A DNA stretch of 64,000 bases from Mycolicibacterium porcinum (GCA_002086835.1 MVIG01000002.1:248001-312000), one strand, 5' to 3'; numbered from the stretch's first letter, positions 1 through 8,543 are shown. Made by a program: numbers and translations. Notes: generated by a model from the sequence alone, not told the origin.

Positions 1-89
1 ACGGTGCGGTGGCCACCGGCTGGATGGAGATCGCTCAAGCGTTCGCCGGAGCAGCCAGCAAGCGCAAACCGAAGGTGCAGCAGCGATGA
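1..89 (+). CDS. C-terminal end of an unidentified protein (5' truncated by window)
   Basis: An open frame enters from the left edge (codons start at base 3) and stops at the TGA at 87-89, overlapping the ATG of the next gene as ATGA. About 28 residues are visible, including WMEIAQAFAG followed by a basic tail. This pattern loosely recalls the C-terminus of TIGR03084-type proteins (mycothiol maleylpyruvate isomerase-like), but the fragment is too short to name. The overlap implies co-transcription with the AtuA-family gene. Confidence 0.5.
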   Translation, partial: GAVATGWMEIAQAFAGAASKRKPKVQQR

Positions 90-1840
90 AACGTGCGGTT
101 CGGATCGGCAACGCGTCGGGGTTCTACGGGGACCGGCACTCGGCGATGCAGGAGTTGGTCGCCGGCGCCGACGTCGACGTGATCACCGGCGACTACCTGG
201 CCGAGCTCACCATGCTGATCCTGTGGAAGGCGGGCAAGAAGAATCCCGACACCGGTTATGCGCATACCTTTCTCACCCAATTCCGGGACGTGGCCGCCGA
301 ATGCGCGCGCCGCGGGATCAAAGTTGTGGTGAATGCGGGCGGGCTCAATCCCGCCGGAATGGCCCAACGAGTTCGCGACCTGCTCACTGACCTCGACGTC
401 GATCTCACGGTCGCCCACGTCGAGGGCGACGACCTGATGCCGCGGCTACCGCAGCTGATGGAGAAAGGCATCGACTTCGCCAACCTCGACACCGGTATCC
501 GGTTGCGCGACAAGAACGTCGAACCGGTCTCGGCCAACGCCTACCTGGGCGGCTGGGGAATCGCCTCGGCCCTGACCCGTGGCGCCGACATCGTGATCAC
601 GGGCAGAGTGACCGACGCGGCGCTGGTGGTCGGGGCGGGTGCCTGGTGGCACGGTTGGGCACGCAACGACTACAACGCGCTGGCCGGTGCCGTCGCAGCC
701 GGGCACATCATCGAGTGCGGCCCACAGGCCACGGGCGGAAACTACTCCCAGATTCGGGAAGTCACCGACCGGCGCTACCCCGGTTCACCGATTGCCGAAC
801 TCGCCCACGACGGCAGCTTCGTCATCACCAAGGCGCCCGGCAGCGGGGGCGTGGTGACACCGGGCACCGTCACCGCCCAGCTGCTCTACGAGGTCGGCGC
901 GCCTGCCTACGCCAACCCCGATGTGGTGGCCCACTTCGACACCTGCTCGATCACCCAGGTCGGTGAAAACCGAGTGCGGGTCAGCGGTACGACCGGCACG
1001 CCGCCACCGCCGACGCTCAAAGTCGCAATGAACTACATCGGTGGCTTCCGCAACACCATGACCATGGCGCTGACCGGCCTGGACATCGACGAGAAGGCCC
1101 AATGGGCCGTCGAGGAACTCATGACGATCCTTGGCGGGCGAGACCGATTCGACGGTGTCGATATCCAATTGCTGCGCTATGACACTGCCGATCCGGCCAA
1201 CATGGCCCAGGCAACCGCCCATCTGCGGGTCACCGTCAAAGACCGCGACCGCACCAAGGTCGACCGAGCGTTCTCCAATGCGGTCATCGAGCTGTACGTG
1301 GCCGGATACGCCGGCTTCTACACCACCACCCCGCCCACCACGGCCAGCGAATTCGGTGTCTACTGGCCGACACTGGTCCCGGCAACGGCAGTGCAGCACA
1401 CCGTGGTTCACGCCGACGGGACACGAGAGCCGATAGATCCGCCGACCGAGGTGACCGAGATCGATGTGCCTGATCCCGCACCCTCACCGGTCCGTTCAGA
1501 TTTCGGGCCGACCACCCGCCGGCCGCTGGGCAGCATCGTGGCGGCCCGCTCAGGTGACAAGGGCGGAAACGCCAACGTTGGCGTCTGGACCGACACCGAC
1601 CAGCGTTGGGAATGGCTGGATGAACACCTGAGTGCGCAGAAGTTCGCCGAACTCGTGCCCGAGGTCCACGGGCTGACTATCCGGCGCTACGCGTTCCCCA
1701 ACCTCAAGGCGCTGAACTTCGTGGTCGTCGGATTCCTCGGCGACGGTGTCGCATCGTGCACCCGCCCCGATGCCCAGGCCAAAAGCCTGGGGGAGTACCT
1801 GCGGGCGCTCAACACCGACGTTCCGGACAAGCTGATCTAG
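86..1840 (+). CDS. AtuA-family (DUF1446) acyclic terpene utilisation protein
   Basis: The protein has 584 residues and starts at ATG 86 within an ATGA overlap. It opens with RIGNASGFYGDR and carries glycine-rich conserved segments such as NAGGLNP and GRVTDAALVVG over roughly residues 1-450, the DUF1446/AtuA fold. A C-terminal segment with ARSGDKGGNANVG matches the small AtuA-like domain often fused to it. AtuA proteins occur in acyclic terpene and leucine-type catabolic clusters, but their reaction is not established. The acyl-CoA dehydrogenase, LLM oxidoreductase and enoyl-CoA hydratase genes that follow fit a branched or isoprenoid acyl-CoA pathway; the substrate cannot be read from the sequence. 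Confidence 0.85.
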   Translation: MKRAVRIGNASGFYGDRHSAMQELVAGADVDVITGDYLAELTMLILWKAGKKNPDTGYAHTFLTQFRDVAAECARRGIKVVVNAGGLNPAGMAQRVRDLLTDLDVDLTVAHVEGDDLMPRLPQLMEKGIDFANLDTGIRLRDKNVEPVSANAYLGGWGIASALTRGADIVITGRVTDAALVVGAGAWWHGWARNDYNALAGAVAAGHIIECGPQATGGNYSQIREVTDRRYPGSPIAELAHDGSFVITKAPGSGGVVTPGTVTAQLLYEVGAPAYANPDVVAHFDTCSITQVGENRVRVSGTTGTPPPPTLKVAMNYIGGFRNTMTMALTGLDIDEKAQWAVEELMTILGGRDRFDGVDIQLLRYDTADPANMAQATAHLRVTVKDRDRTKVDRAFSNAVIELYVAGYAGFYTTTPPTTASEFGVYWPTLVPATAVQHTVVHADGTREPIDPPTEVTEIDVPDPAPSPVRSDFGPTTRRPLGSIVAARSGDKGGNANVGVWTDTDQRWEWLDEHLSAQKFAELVPEVHGLTIRRYAFPNLKALNFVVVGFLGDGVASCTRPDAQAKSLGEYLRALNTDVPDKLI

Positions 1841-1854
1841 GAGCACGCAGGCGA

Positions 1855-2991
1855 ATGGACTTCACCGAATCCAGCGAACACCGCGACCTGCGCACCGCCG
1901 TCGCCGCGATCACCGACAAATACGGCCCCACCTACTTCGCCGAACGAGCCACCGCTCACGAACCCACCGACGAACTCTGGCTGGATCTGGCCCAACACGG
2001 ATTCATCGGCATCAACTTCCCCGAGGAATTCGGCGGTGGCGGCGCGGGCCTGACCGAACTGGCCATCGTCTGCGAGGAAACCGCCGCTCACGGCTGCCCC
2101 CTGTTGCTCATGCTGGTGTCCAGCGCCATATCGGGTGAGCTTCTCACCCGATACGGCACCATCAGTCAGCAACGGGAATGGTTGCCGCGCATGGCCTCCG
2201 GCGACACCAAGATGGCTTTCGCCATCACCGAGCCCGACGCCGGATCCAACACCCGACAGATCGCCACCACCGCGGTACGCGACGGCGGCGACTATGTGCT
2301 CAACGGCACCAAGTACTACATCTCCGGAGTCGACGAAGCCGGCGCGATCGTCGTCGTGGCACGCACTGCGCCACAGCGGCTGTCGTTGTTTGTCGTCCCC
2401 ACCGATACAGCGGGTCTGGTCAAACACCGACTTCCCGTGGGGATCAACCTCCCAGAGAAGCAGTACACGCTGCACTTCGACGACGTCCGGGTGCCCGCAT
2501 CGCAGCTTCTGGGTGTCGAACACGAAGGGTTCAACCAGGTTTTCGACGGACTCAATCCAGAGCGCATAACCGGAGCCGCGGTGTGCGTGGGCATCGGCAG
2601 AAACGCGGTCGAAAAAGGAGCCGACTACGCGCGCCAACGGTCGGTGTGGGGCCCACCCATCGGCACCTATCAGGCGATCTCACATCCGTTGGCCAAAGCC
2701 AAGATCGACGTCGACCTGGCCGCCATCGCCACCGGCCGCGCCGCCTGGCTCTTCGATCACCGGTTACCCGCCGGAGAGGCATCCAACATCGCCAAATACG
2801 TGGCCGCCGAGGCAGCGGTCAGCGCCGTCGATCACGCGATCCAACTGCACGGTGGAAATGGAATATCAGCCGAGTACGGCCTGCTCCCGCAATGGGGTCT
2901 GGCCAGATTGTTGCAGATCGCCCCGGTCAGCAGAGAGATGATCTTGAACTATGTCGCGCAGCACAGCCTCAACCTGCCCCGATCGCACTGA
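1855..2991 (+). CDS. Acyl-CoA dehydrogenase family protein
   Basis: The protein is a 378-residue FAD-dependent acyl-CoA dehydrogenase, expected to make the alpha,beta double bond in an acyl-CoA. ATG 1855 (MDFTESSEHRDL) is chosen because it lies 14 bases after the previous stop and fits the family N-terminus; longer in-frame starts run into the upstream gene. Seen are FAITEPDAGSN (flavin/substrate region), the RQRSVWGPPIG segment and LHGGNGISAEYG near the C-terminus. Where many members have a catalytic Glu in the C-terminal YEGT-type motif, this protein reads IAPVSREM. The base may therefore lie elsewhere, as in isovaleryl-CoA dehydrogenase-type enzymes. Confidence 0.88.
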   Translation: MDFTESSEHRDLRTAVAAITDKYGPTYFAERATAHEPTDELWLDLAQHGFIGINFPEEFGGGGAGLTELAIVCEETAAHGCPLLLMLVSSAISGELLTRYGTISQQREWLPRMASGDTKMAFAITEPDAGSNTRQIATTAVRDGGDYVLNGTKYYISGVDEAGAIVVVARTAPQRLSLFVVPTDTAGLVKHRLPVGINLPEKQYTLHFDDVRVPASQLLGVEHEGFNQVFDGLNPERITGAAVCVGIGRNAVEKGADYARQRSVWGPPIGTYQAISHPLAKAKIDVDLAAIATGRAAWLFDHRLPAGEASNIAKYVAAEAAVSAVDHAIQLHGGNGISAEYGLLPQWGLARLLQIAPVSREMILNYVAQHSLNLPRSH

Positions 2992-3015
2992 CCCCGGGCA
3001 GCAAGCAGAACAATC

Positions 3016-4044
3016 GTGAAGTTCGGTCTGCAGCTTGGCTATTGGGACGCCCAACCGCCCACCAACCACGCACAGCTGGTTGCCGCAGCCGAAGACGCCG
3101 GATTCGACACCGTGTTCACCGCCGAGGCGTGGGGCTCGGATGCCTTCACCCCGTTGGCCTGGTGGGGCCGGCAGACCAACCGGATGCGCCTGGGGGTGTC
3201 GGTGGCGCAACTGTCGGCCCGCACACCGACAGCGTGCGCGATGGCATCGCTGACGTTGGACCACCTCAGCGGTGGACGACACATCCTCGGCCTCGGCGTA
3301 TCCGGGCCGCAGGTGGTCGAGGGCTGGTACGGACAGCGTTTCCCGAAACCGTTGGCGCGGACCCGCGAATACATCGACATCGTCCGGCAGGTGTGGGCCC
3401 GCCAAGAGCCGGTAACCCACAGCGGGCCGCACTATCCACTGCCCCTGACGGGGCAGGACAGCACCGGTACGGGAACACCGCTGAAGTCGATCACCCATCC
3501 GCTGCGGAACGACATCCCCATCATGCTCGGCGCCGAGGGACCCAAAAACGTCGCGCTGGCCGCCGAGATCTGCGACGGATGGCTTCCGATCTTCTACACC
3601 CCGCGAATGGCCCAGACCTACAACGCCTGGCTCGGCGAGGGCTTTTCCCGTCCCGGTGCCCGGCGTCGCCGCGAGGATTTCGAGATCTGCGCGACCGCCA
3701 ACGTCGTGATCACCGACGATCGCGCCGCTGCATGTGCGGCCATGAAACCGCGGCTGGCCTTGTACCTGGGCGGTATGGGTGCCCGCGACACCAACTTTCA
3801 CGCCGACGTCTACCGACGGATGGGCTACGGCGAGGTGGTCGACGAGGTCACCGCGTTGCTGTGCAGCAAGGACAAACATCGAGCCGCGCAGGCAATTCCG
3901 GACGAACTGGTCGAGGATTCAGCGATCGTGGGGGACTACGACCAGGTCCGCGAGCAGATCGAGGTCTGGAAGGCCGCGGGTGTGACGACCATGGTCATCA
4001 ACACGCGCAGTGCCGAATTCATCCACCAATTGAGCAACTTGTGA
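3016..4044 (+). CDS. LLM-class F420-dependent oxidoreductase
   Basis: The protein has 342 residues, starts at GTG 3016 and shows the luciferase-like monooxygenase fold: MKFGLQLGYW at the first beta strand, AEDAGFDTVFTAEAWGSDAF, TLDHLSGGRHILGLGVSGPQVVEG, and an RTREYI helix. Mycobacterial members of this family usually use coenzyme F420. It lies 24 bases after the dehydrogenase gene and 8 bases before the hydratase gene, so it is in the same operon. The substrate is unknown; a redox step on the same acyl-CoA or alcohol intermediate is an inference. Confidence 0.85.
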   Translation: MKFGLQLGYWDAQPPTNHAQLVAAAEDAGFDTVFTAEAWGSDAFTPLAWWGRQTNRMRLGVSVAQLSARTPTACAMASLTLDHLSGGRHILGLGVSGPQVVEGWYGQRFPKPLARTREYIDIVRQVWARQEPVTHSGPHYPLPLTGQDSTGTGTPLKSITHPLRNDIPIMLGAEGPKNVALAAEICDGWLPIFYTPRMAQTYNAWLGEGFSRPGARRRREDFEICATANVVITDDRAAACAAMKPRLALYLGGMGARDTNFHADVYRRMGYGEVVDEVTALLCSKDKHRAAQAIPDELVEDSAIVGDYDQVREQIEVWKAAGVTTMVINTRSAEFIHQLSNL

Positions 4045-4052
4045 GGACAGCC

Positions 4053-4805
4053 ATGCTGGAAATCTCTGATCGCAATCGGGTCCGCACCATCGCCTTGGCG
4101 CGCCGGGATGCGCTCAACGCCTTCGACGAGGCGCTTTATGACGCCACCGCGATCGCACTGCAGGAGGCCGCCGAAGACGACGACGTCGCGGTGGTCATTT
4201 TCACCGGCTCCGGCCGGGCTTTCAGCGCCGGGACCGATCTGAAGGAACTTGCGGACCGAGCTTCCCAAAATGGTTTCATTCCAGGAGAATACGGCTTCAC
4301 AGGACTGATGGATGTTCTCGCCGAATTCCCCAAACCGTTGATCTGCGCGGTCAACGGAGTGGGGTTGGGGATCGGCACCACCATCCTGGGGTTCGCCGAT
4401 CTGGCGTTCATGTCCACCACCGCCCGCCTCAAGTGCCCGTTCACCAGTCTGGGACTCGCTCCCGAAGCAGCGTCGTCGTACCTGCTGCCGGCGCTGCTGG
4501 GCAGGCAGAACGCGGCCTGGGTACTGATGTCCTCGGAATGGATTGATGCCGAGCAGGCCCATGCGATGGGTTTGGTGTGGCGGCTGTGCGAACCGGACGA
4601 TCTCGACACCCAGGTCCGTCGGCACGCCGAAATCCTTGCCAGTCATCCTCTTTCTAGCTTGATCGCGGTCAAACGGACCATCACCGCACCCCATATTGGG
4701 GCGGTTCGCGCGGCGCTGGCCAGGGAGGATGCCTATCTCGAGGATCTTCTCGGGGCTCCAGACAATGCGCAGGCGCTGGCCAGATTCGTCGAGGGCCGCA
4801 AGTAG
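4053..4805 (+). CDS. Enoyl-CoA hydratase/isomerase family protein
   Basis: The protein has 250 residues and starts at ATG 4053, 8 bases after the preceding stop. Crotonase motifs are present: GSGRAFSAGTDLKEL (first oxyanion-hole region), CAVNGVGLGIGTTILGFADLAF (second oxyanion-hole Gly), and FTSLGLAPEAASSYLLPALLG. Typical hydratase glutamates are not obvious in the second block (GLAPEAAS has one), so isomerase or another crotonase reaction is possible. It ends the plus-strand catabolic operon and converges with the minus-strand LLM gene only 4 bases away. Confidence 0.87.
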   Translation: MLEISDRNRVRTIALARRDALNAFDEALYDATAIALQEAAEDDDVAVVIFTGSGRAFSAGTDLKELADRASQNGFIPGEYGFTGLMDVLAEFPKPLICAVNGVGLGIGTTILGFADLAFMSTTARLKCPFTSLGLAPEAASSYLLPALLGRQNAAWVLMSSEWIDAEQAHAMGLVWRLCEPDDLDTQVRRHAEILASHPLSSLIAVKRTITAPHIGAVRAALAREDAYLEDLLGAPDNAQALARFVEGRK

Positions 4806-4809
4806 CGAC

Positions 4810-5841
4810 TCACGACCTCATGCCGGCGACGATCGCCGCGGCTGCCTCCTCGGCCAACGGATAGGGCGTCAGCAGTGTGAATCGGTCGACCAATCCGCTG
4901 AACCGACTGAGCACCTGCGGCCCGATCTCGGCCGGTTCACCCACCACGGCAAAGGTATTTAACACCTCGTCGTCGATCAGGGCGCTCATCGTCGTCCAGT
5001 CGCCAGCCTTGGAAAGCCGATGCAGCTCGGTGTGCAAGCCGTGCCATCCGTGTAGTTCCAGGACGTGGCGGTAGGCCGGTGTGGACCCGTAGAAGGCGAT
5101 CTGACGGCGGACCGCTTCGATGGCGTGGGCGATCTCGCACTCGGTTCGGCCCGAGGCGATCAGTCCGGGATAGGACACGGTGAGATCAGTGCGGGCGCGG
5201 CCGGTTTCGTGCAACACCGTGGTGACGGCCGGCAGGGTCACCTCGCTGAGGTAGCGGCGCGTGGTGAAACCGTGCACGAGCAGGCCGTCGGCGACTTGCG
5301 CGGCGGCCCGGGTCATCTTGGGCCCCACGGCTGAGACCACGATCTTGGGATCTCCGTAAGGATGAGGGGTCGGGGTGAACATCGGGGTCATCAGCGTGTG
5401 CTGATAGTGCACTCCCCGGAAGTCCAGACGCTCCCCGGTGCGCCAGGCATGCCAGATCGCACGCAGCGCGTGCACGTATTCGCACATCCGGTCGGCAGGA
5501 GCCGACCACGGCATAGAGAATCGTCGTTCGATGTGCGCCTGGATCTGGGTGCCCAGTCCGAGCACGAAGCGCCCGCCGCTCATTTCCTGGAGATCGTTTG
5601 CGGCTATGGCAGTGGTCATGGGATTGCGGGCGAACGCCACTGCGACACCGGTGCCCAACTGCACACCGGTGGTGGTCATGGCTGCGATTGCCAAGGAAAG
5701 AAACGGATCTCGGTCAACATCGGTCGACCAGATGCCGTCGAACCCGATGTGTTCGGCACGAGCTGCCTGGGCGACGAGACCGGCGATGCCGGCCTCGTCG
5801 CTGCCCGAGACTGTGCCCCCGATGTTGCAGTCGATGTACAT
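4810..5841 (-). CDS. LLM-class F420-dependent oxidoreductase (TIGR03617-like)
   Basis: The protein has 343 residues and starts with MYIDCNIGG. LLM-family signatures include AEHIGFDGIWSTDVDRDPFL, LGTGVAVAFARNPM, LQEMSGGRFVLGLGTQI and the late GEPAEIGP block. It resembles the actinobacterial TIGR03617 subgroup of F420-dependent oxidoreductases. It sits 18 bases downstream of the membrane-protein gene on the same strand and probably shares its transcript. It is only about a quarter identical by eye to the LLM protein at 3016-4044, so it is not a recent duplicate. Confidence 0.83.
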   Translation of the reverse strand: MYIDCNIGGTVSGSDEAGIAGLVAQAARAEHIGFDGIWSTDVDRDPFLSLAIAAMTTTGVQLGTGVAVAFARNPMTTAIAANDLQEMSGGRFVLGLGTQIQAHIERRFSMPWSAPADRMCEYVHALRAIWHAWRTGERLDFRGVHYQHTLMTPMFTPTPHPYGDPKIVVSAVGPKMTRAAAQVADGLLVHGFTTRRYLSEVTLPAVTTVLHETGRARTDLTVSYPGLIASGRTECEIAHAIEAVRRQIAFYGSTPAYRHVLELHGWHGLHTELHRLSKAGDWTTMSALIDDEVLNTFAVVGEPAEIGPQVLSRFSGLVDRFTLLTPYPLAEEAAAAIVAGMRS

Positions 5842-5859
5842 GAATAGCTCTACCTATGC

Positions 5860-6705
5860 TTATCCGGCGAGCTGCGCTTGGGCTGGTCGGCCAGGTCGGT
5901 CCGTTGGCGCCCCGGCCGCAGCCGGTGCGGCTGGAAGAAAGACGGTGAGCCCGTAGATGACGATGCTGCACAAGACGATCGACACCAATGTCGCTGCGAA
6001 GACCAGTGCGGGGGATGCCAGCCCGTTGTCGAGATGCATCGCGATGATGAGTGGATAGCCCAGACCGAAGTTGGCGCCGAAGAAAGTCATTGGGAACACC
6101 ACGAAAAGGCTCATCAGCTCCCACCAACGAGAAGTCTTGCGCCAGATGAGCACCGCCACCACGGTGAACAGCACGACCTGGGTGCCCTCCAGGATTCCGA
6201 TCACGATCGGGTAGTTCCATATCCGCAGGACGTGGGGACCGTAGTAGGTGTACACATCGGTACCGGTGCCGATCACTTCGAAGACGCAGGAGGTGAGAAC
6301 TTCCAGTCCCCACAACGCGAACAGGCCCTTGCGGTGGAACCGGCCTTCGTAGATCCGCTTTCCGGCGTAGAGGCAGGCACCGGCGTACAGGATGATGTAG
6401 CCGCTGTGAGTCCAGTTCGGCTGCGGGATACCGAAAGCCGAAAAGTGCATCAGCCCAGCGCCGGGCTGGCCGTTGTGCGCATCGTAGAACCACAGGTCGA
6501 ATGCCACGTCGTAGAGCGGCTCGGCGTAGGCGGCGACACCTGCGGCCACGCACGCGATGAGGTAGAACGGCGTGCGGTGCCGACGGCCCATCTGGATGGC
6601 GACAACGATCATCGCCAGCGCGATCGCCCAACTCAGCCAGGTGAAAATGTTCTGCCACAGCAGGCTGACGTCATGTGTCATCACCTCGGTGGTCATTCGG
6701 CCCAT
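5860..6705 (-). CDS. Multi-pass membrane protein, family not recognised
   Basis: The protein has 281 residues and about seven hydrophobic spans, the first near residues 18-40. The loops are rich in aromatic residues, for example EPLYDVAFDLWFYDAHNGQP and FGIPQPNWTHSGYI. The C-terminus is Ala/Pro-rich. The start at 6705 is supported by a GGAGG Shine-Dalgarno 6 bases upstream; M4 and M9 are alternatives. I do not recognise the family; polyketide-associated AveC-like membrane enzymes are a remote possibility. It lies between an LLM oxidoreductase gene and a tetR gene on the same strand, so TetR control of a small transport or modification unit is inferred. Confidence 0.7.
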   Translation of the reverse strand: MGRMTTEVMTHDVSLLWQNIFTWLSWAIALAMIVVAIQMGRRHRTPFYLIACVAAGVAAYAEPLYDVAFDLWFYDAHNGQPGAGLMHFSAFGIPQPNWTHSGYIILYAGACLYAGKRIYEGRFHRKGLFALWGLEVLTSCVFEVIGTGTDVYTYYGPHVLRIWNYPIVIGILEGTQVVLFTVVAVLIWRKTSRWWELMSLFVVFPMTFFGANFGLGYPLIIAMHLDNGLASPALVFAATLVSIVLCSIVIYGLTVFLPAAPAAAGAPTDRPGRPAQAQLAG

Positions 6706-6812
6706 GTGTGCTCCTCCCTCGACGCGGCGACAGTGAGCGCTGAGGTGCCCGGGTGCCGCCTTGTAGGAAGGACGCTATCCACGGTGATGTGTGTCTCATA
6801 TCCCCTGCGGGG

Positions 6813-6840
6813 GGACATGCACTCTCATTAGGAGGTGCAC
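6813..6840. promoter_or_regulatory. Candidate TetR-linked motif A, upstream of the membrane-protein gene
   Basis: GGACATGCAC and TAGGAGGTGCAC are separated by 6 bases (TCTCAT). The same two blocks, joined directly, recur at 7477-7498 near the tetR start. TGCAC and GTGCA within the site form an inverted repeat. Its place about 110 bases upstream of the 6705 start fits an operator. That TetR binds it is inference. Confidence 0.4.
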
Positions 6841-6853
6841 GATCGACGTGCCG

Positions 6854-7504
6854 TCAAGGGCGTGCTGCGCCGGCGCGGCTGGTGCTCAAGATGGCGCGGG
6901 CTGAGTCGGTGAGCAGAACCCGCAGTCGGTCAGCGGCCAGACCTGTGTTGTGAAACAGCGGTGATTGAATGGCGCCGATAGCGGCGTGTACGACGACCCG
7001 TGCTTCGGTGTCGTCCAAGTCCTCGCGCAGCTCGTCGACCAGATGTACCCACTCCTCCAGGTACAGCCGCTGCTTTCGGCGCAACCGCCTGCGGTCCTCG
7101 TCGGGCAGGTTGTTGATCTCGTTGTAGTAGACCTGCGCCAGCTGACGATCTCCGACCACGAACTCGACCTGGCCGTCGATCAGCGCTTCCAGCGCGGTGG
7201 GCAGCTCGGCGGTGCTGTCGAGGATGCTCTGCTCCTCGGCGATCAGATCGTCGATCACCCGGTCGAACAAGGCGACCAGGATTGCCGACTTGCTGTCGAA
7301 GTGGCGATAGACCCCGGATCCGGTGATTCCGGCCGCGTTGCCGATGTCAGCAATCGAAACCGCGTGAAAGCCTTTGCGCCCGATCAGATCTGAGGCCGCC
7401 AGCAGAATACGGTTCTTGCGGTCGGGATCGCGCGTTCTGACCCCCGCTGCGCCGGGGCGCGAGTCAACGACGATGAGTACACCTCCTAGTGCATGTCCAC
7501 TCAT
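6854..7504 (-). CDS. TetR/AcrR family transcriptional regulator
   Basis: The helix-turn-helix reads IADIGNAAGITGSGVYRHFDSKSAILVALFDRV after a basic arm (DPDRKNRILLAASDLIGRKGF). A helical ligand-binding domain follows. From ATG 7504 it has 216 residues. The start is uncertain: a longer ATG at 7552 exists but would make the 7535-7548 palindrome coding. A perfect AGGAGG lies at 7482-7487 inside the reading frame, 7 bases before an ATC codon and with no ATG/GTG/TTG at the right distance. The gene is divergent from the mce operon and upstream of the membrane and LLM genes. It could control either or both. Confidence 0.85.
   Translation of the reverse strand: MSGHALGGVLIVVDSRPGAAGVRTRDPDRKNRILLAASDLIGRKGFHAVSIADIGNAAGITGSGVYRHFDSKSAILVALFDRVIDDLIAEEQSILDSTAELPTALEALIDGQVEFVVGDRQLAQVYYNEINNLPDEDRRRLRRKQRLYLEEWVHLVDELREDLDDTEARVVVHAAIGAIQSPLFHNTGLAADRLRVLLTDSARAILSTSRAGAARP
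7477..7498. promoter_or_regulatory. Candidate TetR-linked motif B at the tetR 5' end
   Basis: Read on the minus strand this is GGACATGCAC joined to TAGGAGGTGTAC, matching motif A at 6813-6840 without its 6-base insert. It overlaps the perfect AGGAGG sequence in front of the tetR N-terminal codons. It may be an autoregulatory operator or simply a strong ribosome binding site. Confidence 0.35.
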
Positions 7505-7534
7505 TATGCATCGTGTCTGGGCTGGGCATATCAC

Positions 7535-7548
7535 TTCACTTAAGTGAA
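7535..7548. promoter_or_regulatory. 14-bp perfect palindrome between tetR and the mce operon
   Basis: TTCACTTAAGTGAA is its own reverse complement. It is AT-rich compared with its surroundings and lies in the divergent region between tetR (start about 7504) and yrbEA (7757). It is the best operator candidate for control of tetR and possibly of the mce operon. The rest of 7549-7756 has a short CTCCTC/GAGGAG hairpin at 7631-7646 and no gene that I can see. Confidence 0.5.
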
Positions 7549-7756
7549 CCACAAATAACTAACTCGGGCGTCAATGCAACGCGAGTTGGCACGTGCCGAG
7601 GTGGGGTTGTGCCCCGATGGGGGGAGCCATCTCCTCCTGCGAGGAGGGGAAACCGCAGTGATCTGTGCCATACATTTTCGGCGTGCTTCCCAACGAAGGG
7701 TCCCCGTTTATGCGCACCGCGCACGCATTTTGGCAAAGTGACCGCTCGCTACCCGT

Positions 7757-8542
7757 GTGTCGGGACGCTCGGTGATCGCGTTGGGGCCCGCGGCCAAGCC
7801 GGTGGGCGCGCTCGGCGGGTTCTTCGCGATGACCCTCGATGTGTTCGTGCTGATTTTCCGTCCCCCCTTCGCGTGGCGCGAGTATCTGAACCAAACGTGG
7901 TTTGTGGCCCGGGTATCGCTGGTCCCGGCATTGATGTTGACGATTCCTTACACCGTGCTGCTGGTGTTCACCTTCAATATCTTGCTGATCGAGTTCGGGG
8001 CCGCCGACTTCTCAGGAACCGGGGCCGCGATCGGCACGGTGAGCCAGATCGGGCCGATCGTGACGGTGCTGGTTGTGGCCGGCGCCGGCTCCACAGCGAT
8101 GTGTGCTGACCTGGGCGCCAGAACGATTCGCGAGGAGCTCGATGCCATGCGGGTCATGGGTATCGATCCCATCCAGGCGTTGGTGGTCCCGCGTGTGCTG
8201 GCCGCAACCACTGTGGCACTGGCGCTGTCGGCAACGGTCATCATTGTCGGGTTGGCCGGCGGATTCACCTTCGCCGTCTTCATTCAGCATGTTCCGCCAG
8301 GCTCGTTTGTGGCCGGACTGACGGTGTTGACTCACGGGGCCGATGTCGCTGTGGCACTGGCCAAGGCTGCACTGTTCGGGCTGTCTGCCGGGCTGATCGC
8401 CTGCTACAAGGGGATTTCTGTCGGGGGTGGACCCGCCGGTGTCGGCAATGCGGTCAACGAAACAGTCGTCTTCACCTTCATGGCCCTGTTTGCGATCAAC
8501 GTGATTGCCACGGCGGTCGGCGTGAAGATCACGGTGACATGA
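7757..8542 (+). CDS. yrbEA: YrbEA, MlaE-type ABC permease of the mce operon
   Basis: The protein has 261 residues and is an integral-membrane permease of the Mce lipid importer. Family signatures seen are FNQ-like WREYLNQTWFVARVSLVPAL, GAGSTAMCADLGARTIREELDAMRVMGIDP (the EExDA-like cytoplasmic helix that docks the ATPase) and GGGPAGVGNAVNETVV near the C-terminus. GTG 7757 is used; GTG 7755 is out of frame and GTG 7772 is a shorter alternative. It is the first gene of an operon reaching 19191. The partner ATPase (MceG) is encoded elsewhere in mycobacteria and is not in this window. Confidence 0.9.
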   Translation: MSGRSVIALGPAAKPVGALGGFFAMTLDVFVLIFRPPFAWREYLNQTWFVARVSLVPALMLTIPYTVLLVFTFNILLIEFGAADFSGTGAAIGTVSQIGPIVTVLVVAGAGSTAMCADLGARTIREELDAMRVMGIDPIQALVVPRVLAATTVALALSATVIIVGLAGGFTFAVFIQHVPPGSFVAGLTVLTHGADVAVALAKAALFGLSAGLIACYKGISVGGGPAGVGNAVNETVVFTFMALFAINVIATAVGVKITVT

Positions 8543-8543
8543 G

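Noticed and set aside
2178..4052. Long N-terminal extension of the enoyl-CoA hydratase frame
   Set aside because: The extension overlaps the acyl-CoA dehydrogenase and LLM genes in another frame; the crotonase domain starts at ATG 4053.
6841..6953. Plus-strand ORF after the AGGAGG at 6831
   Set aside because: It runs antisense to the tetR 3' end and has no protein-like composition; the AGGAGG there is part of motif A.
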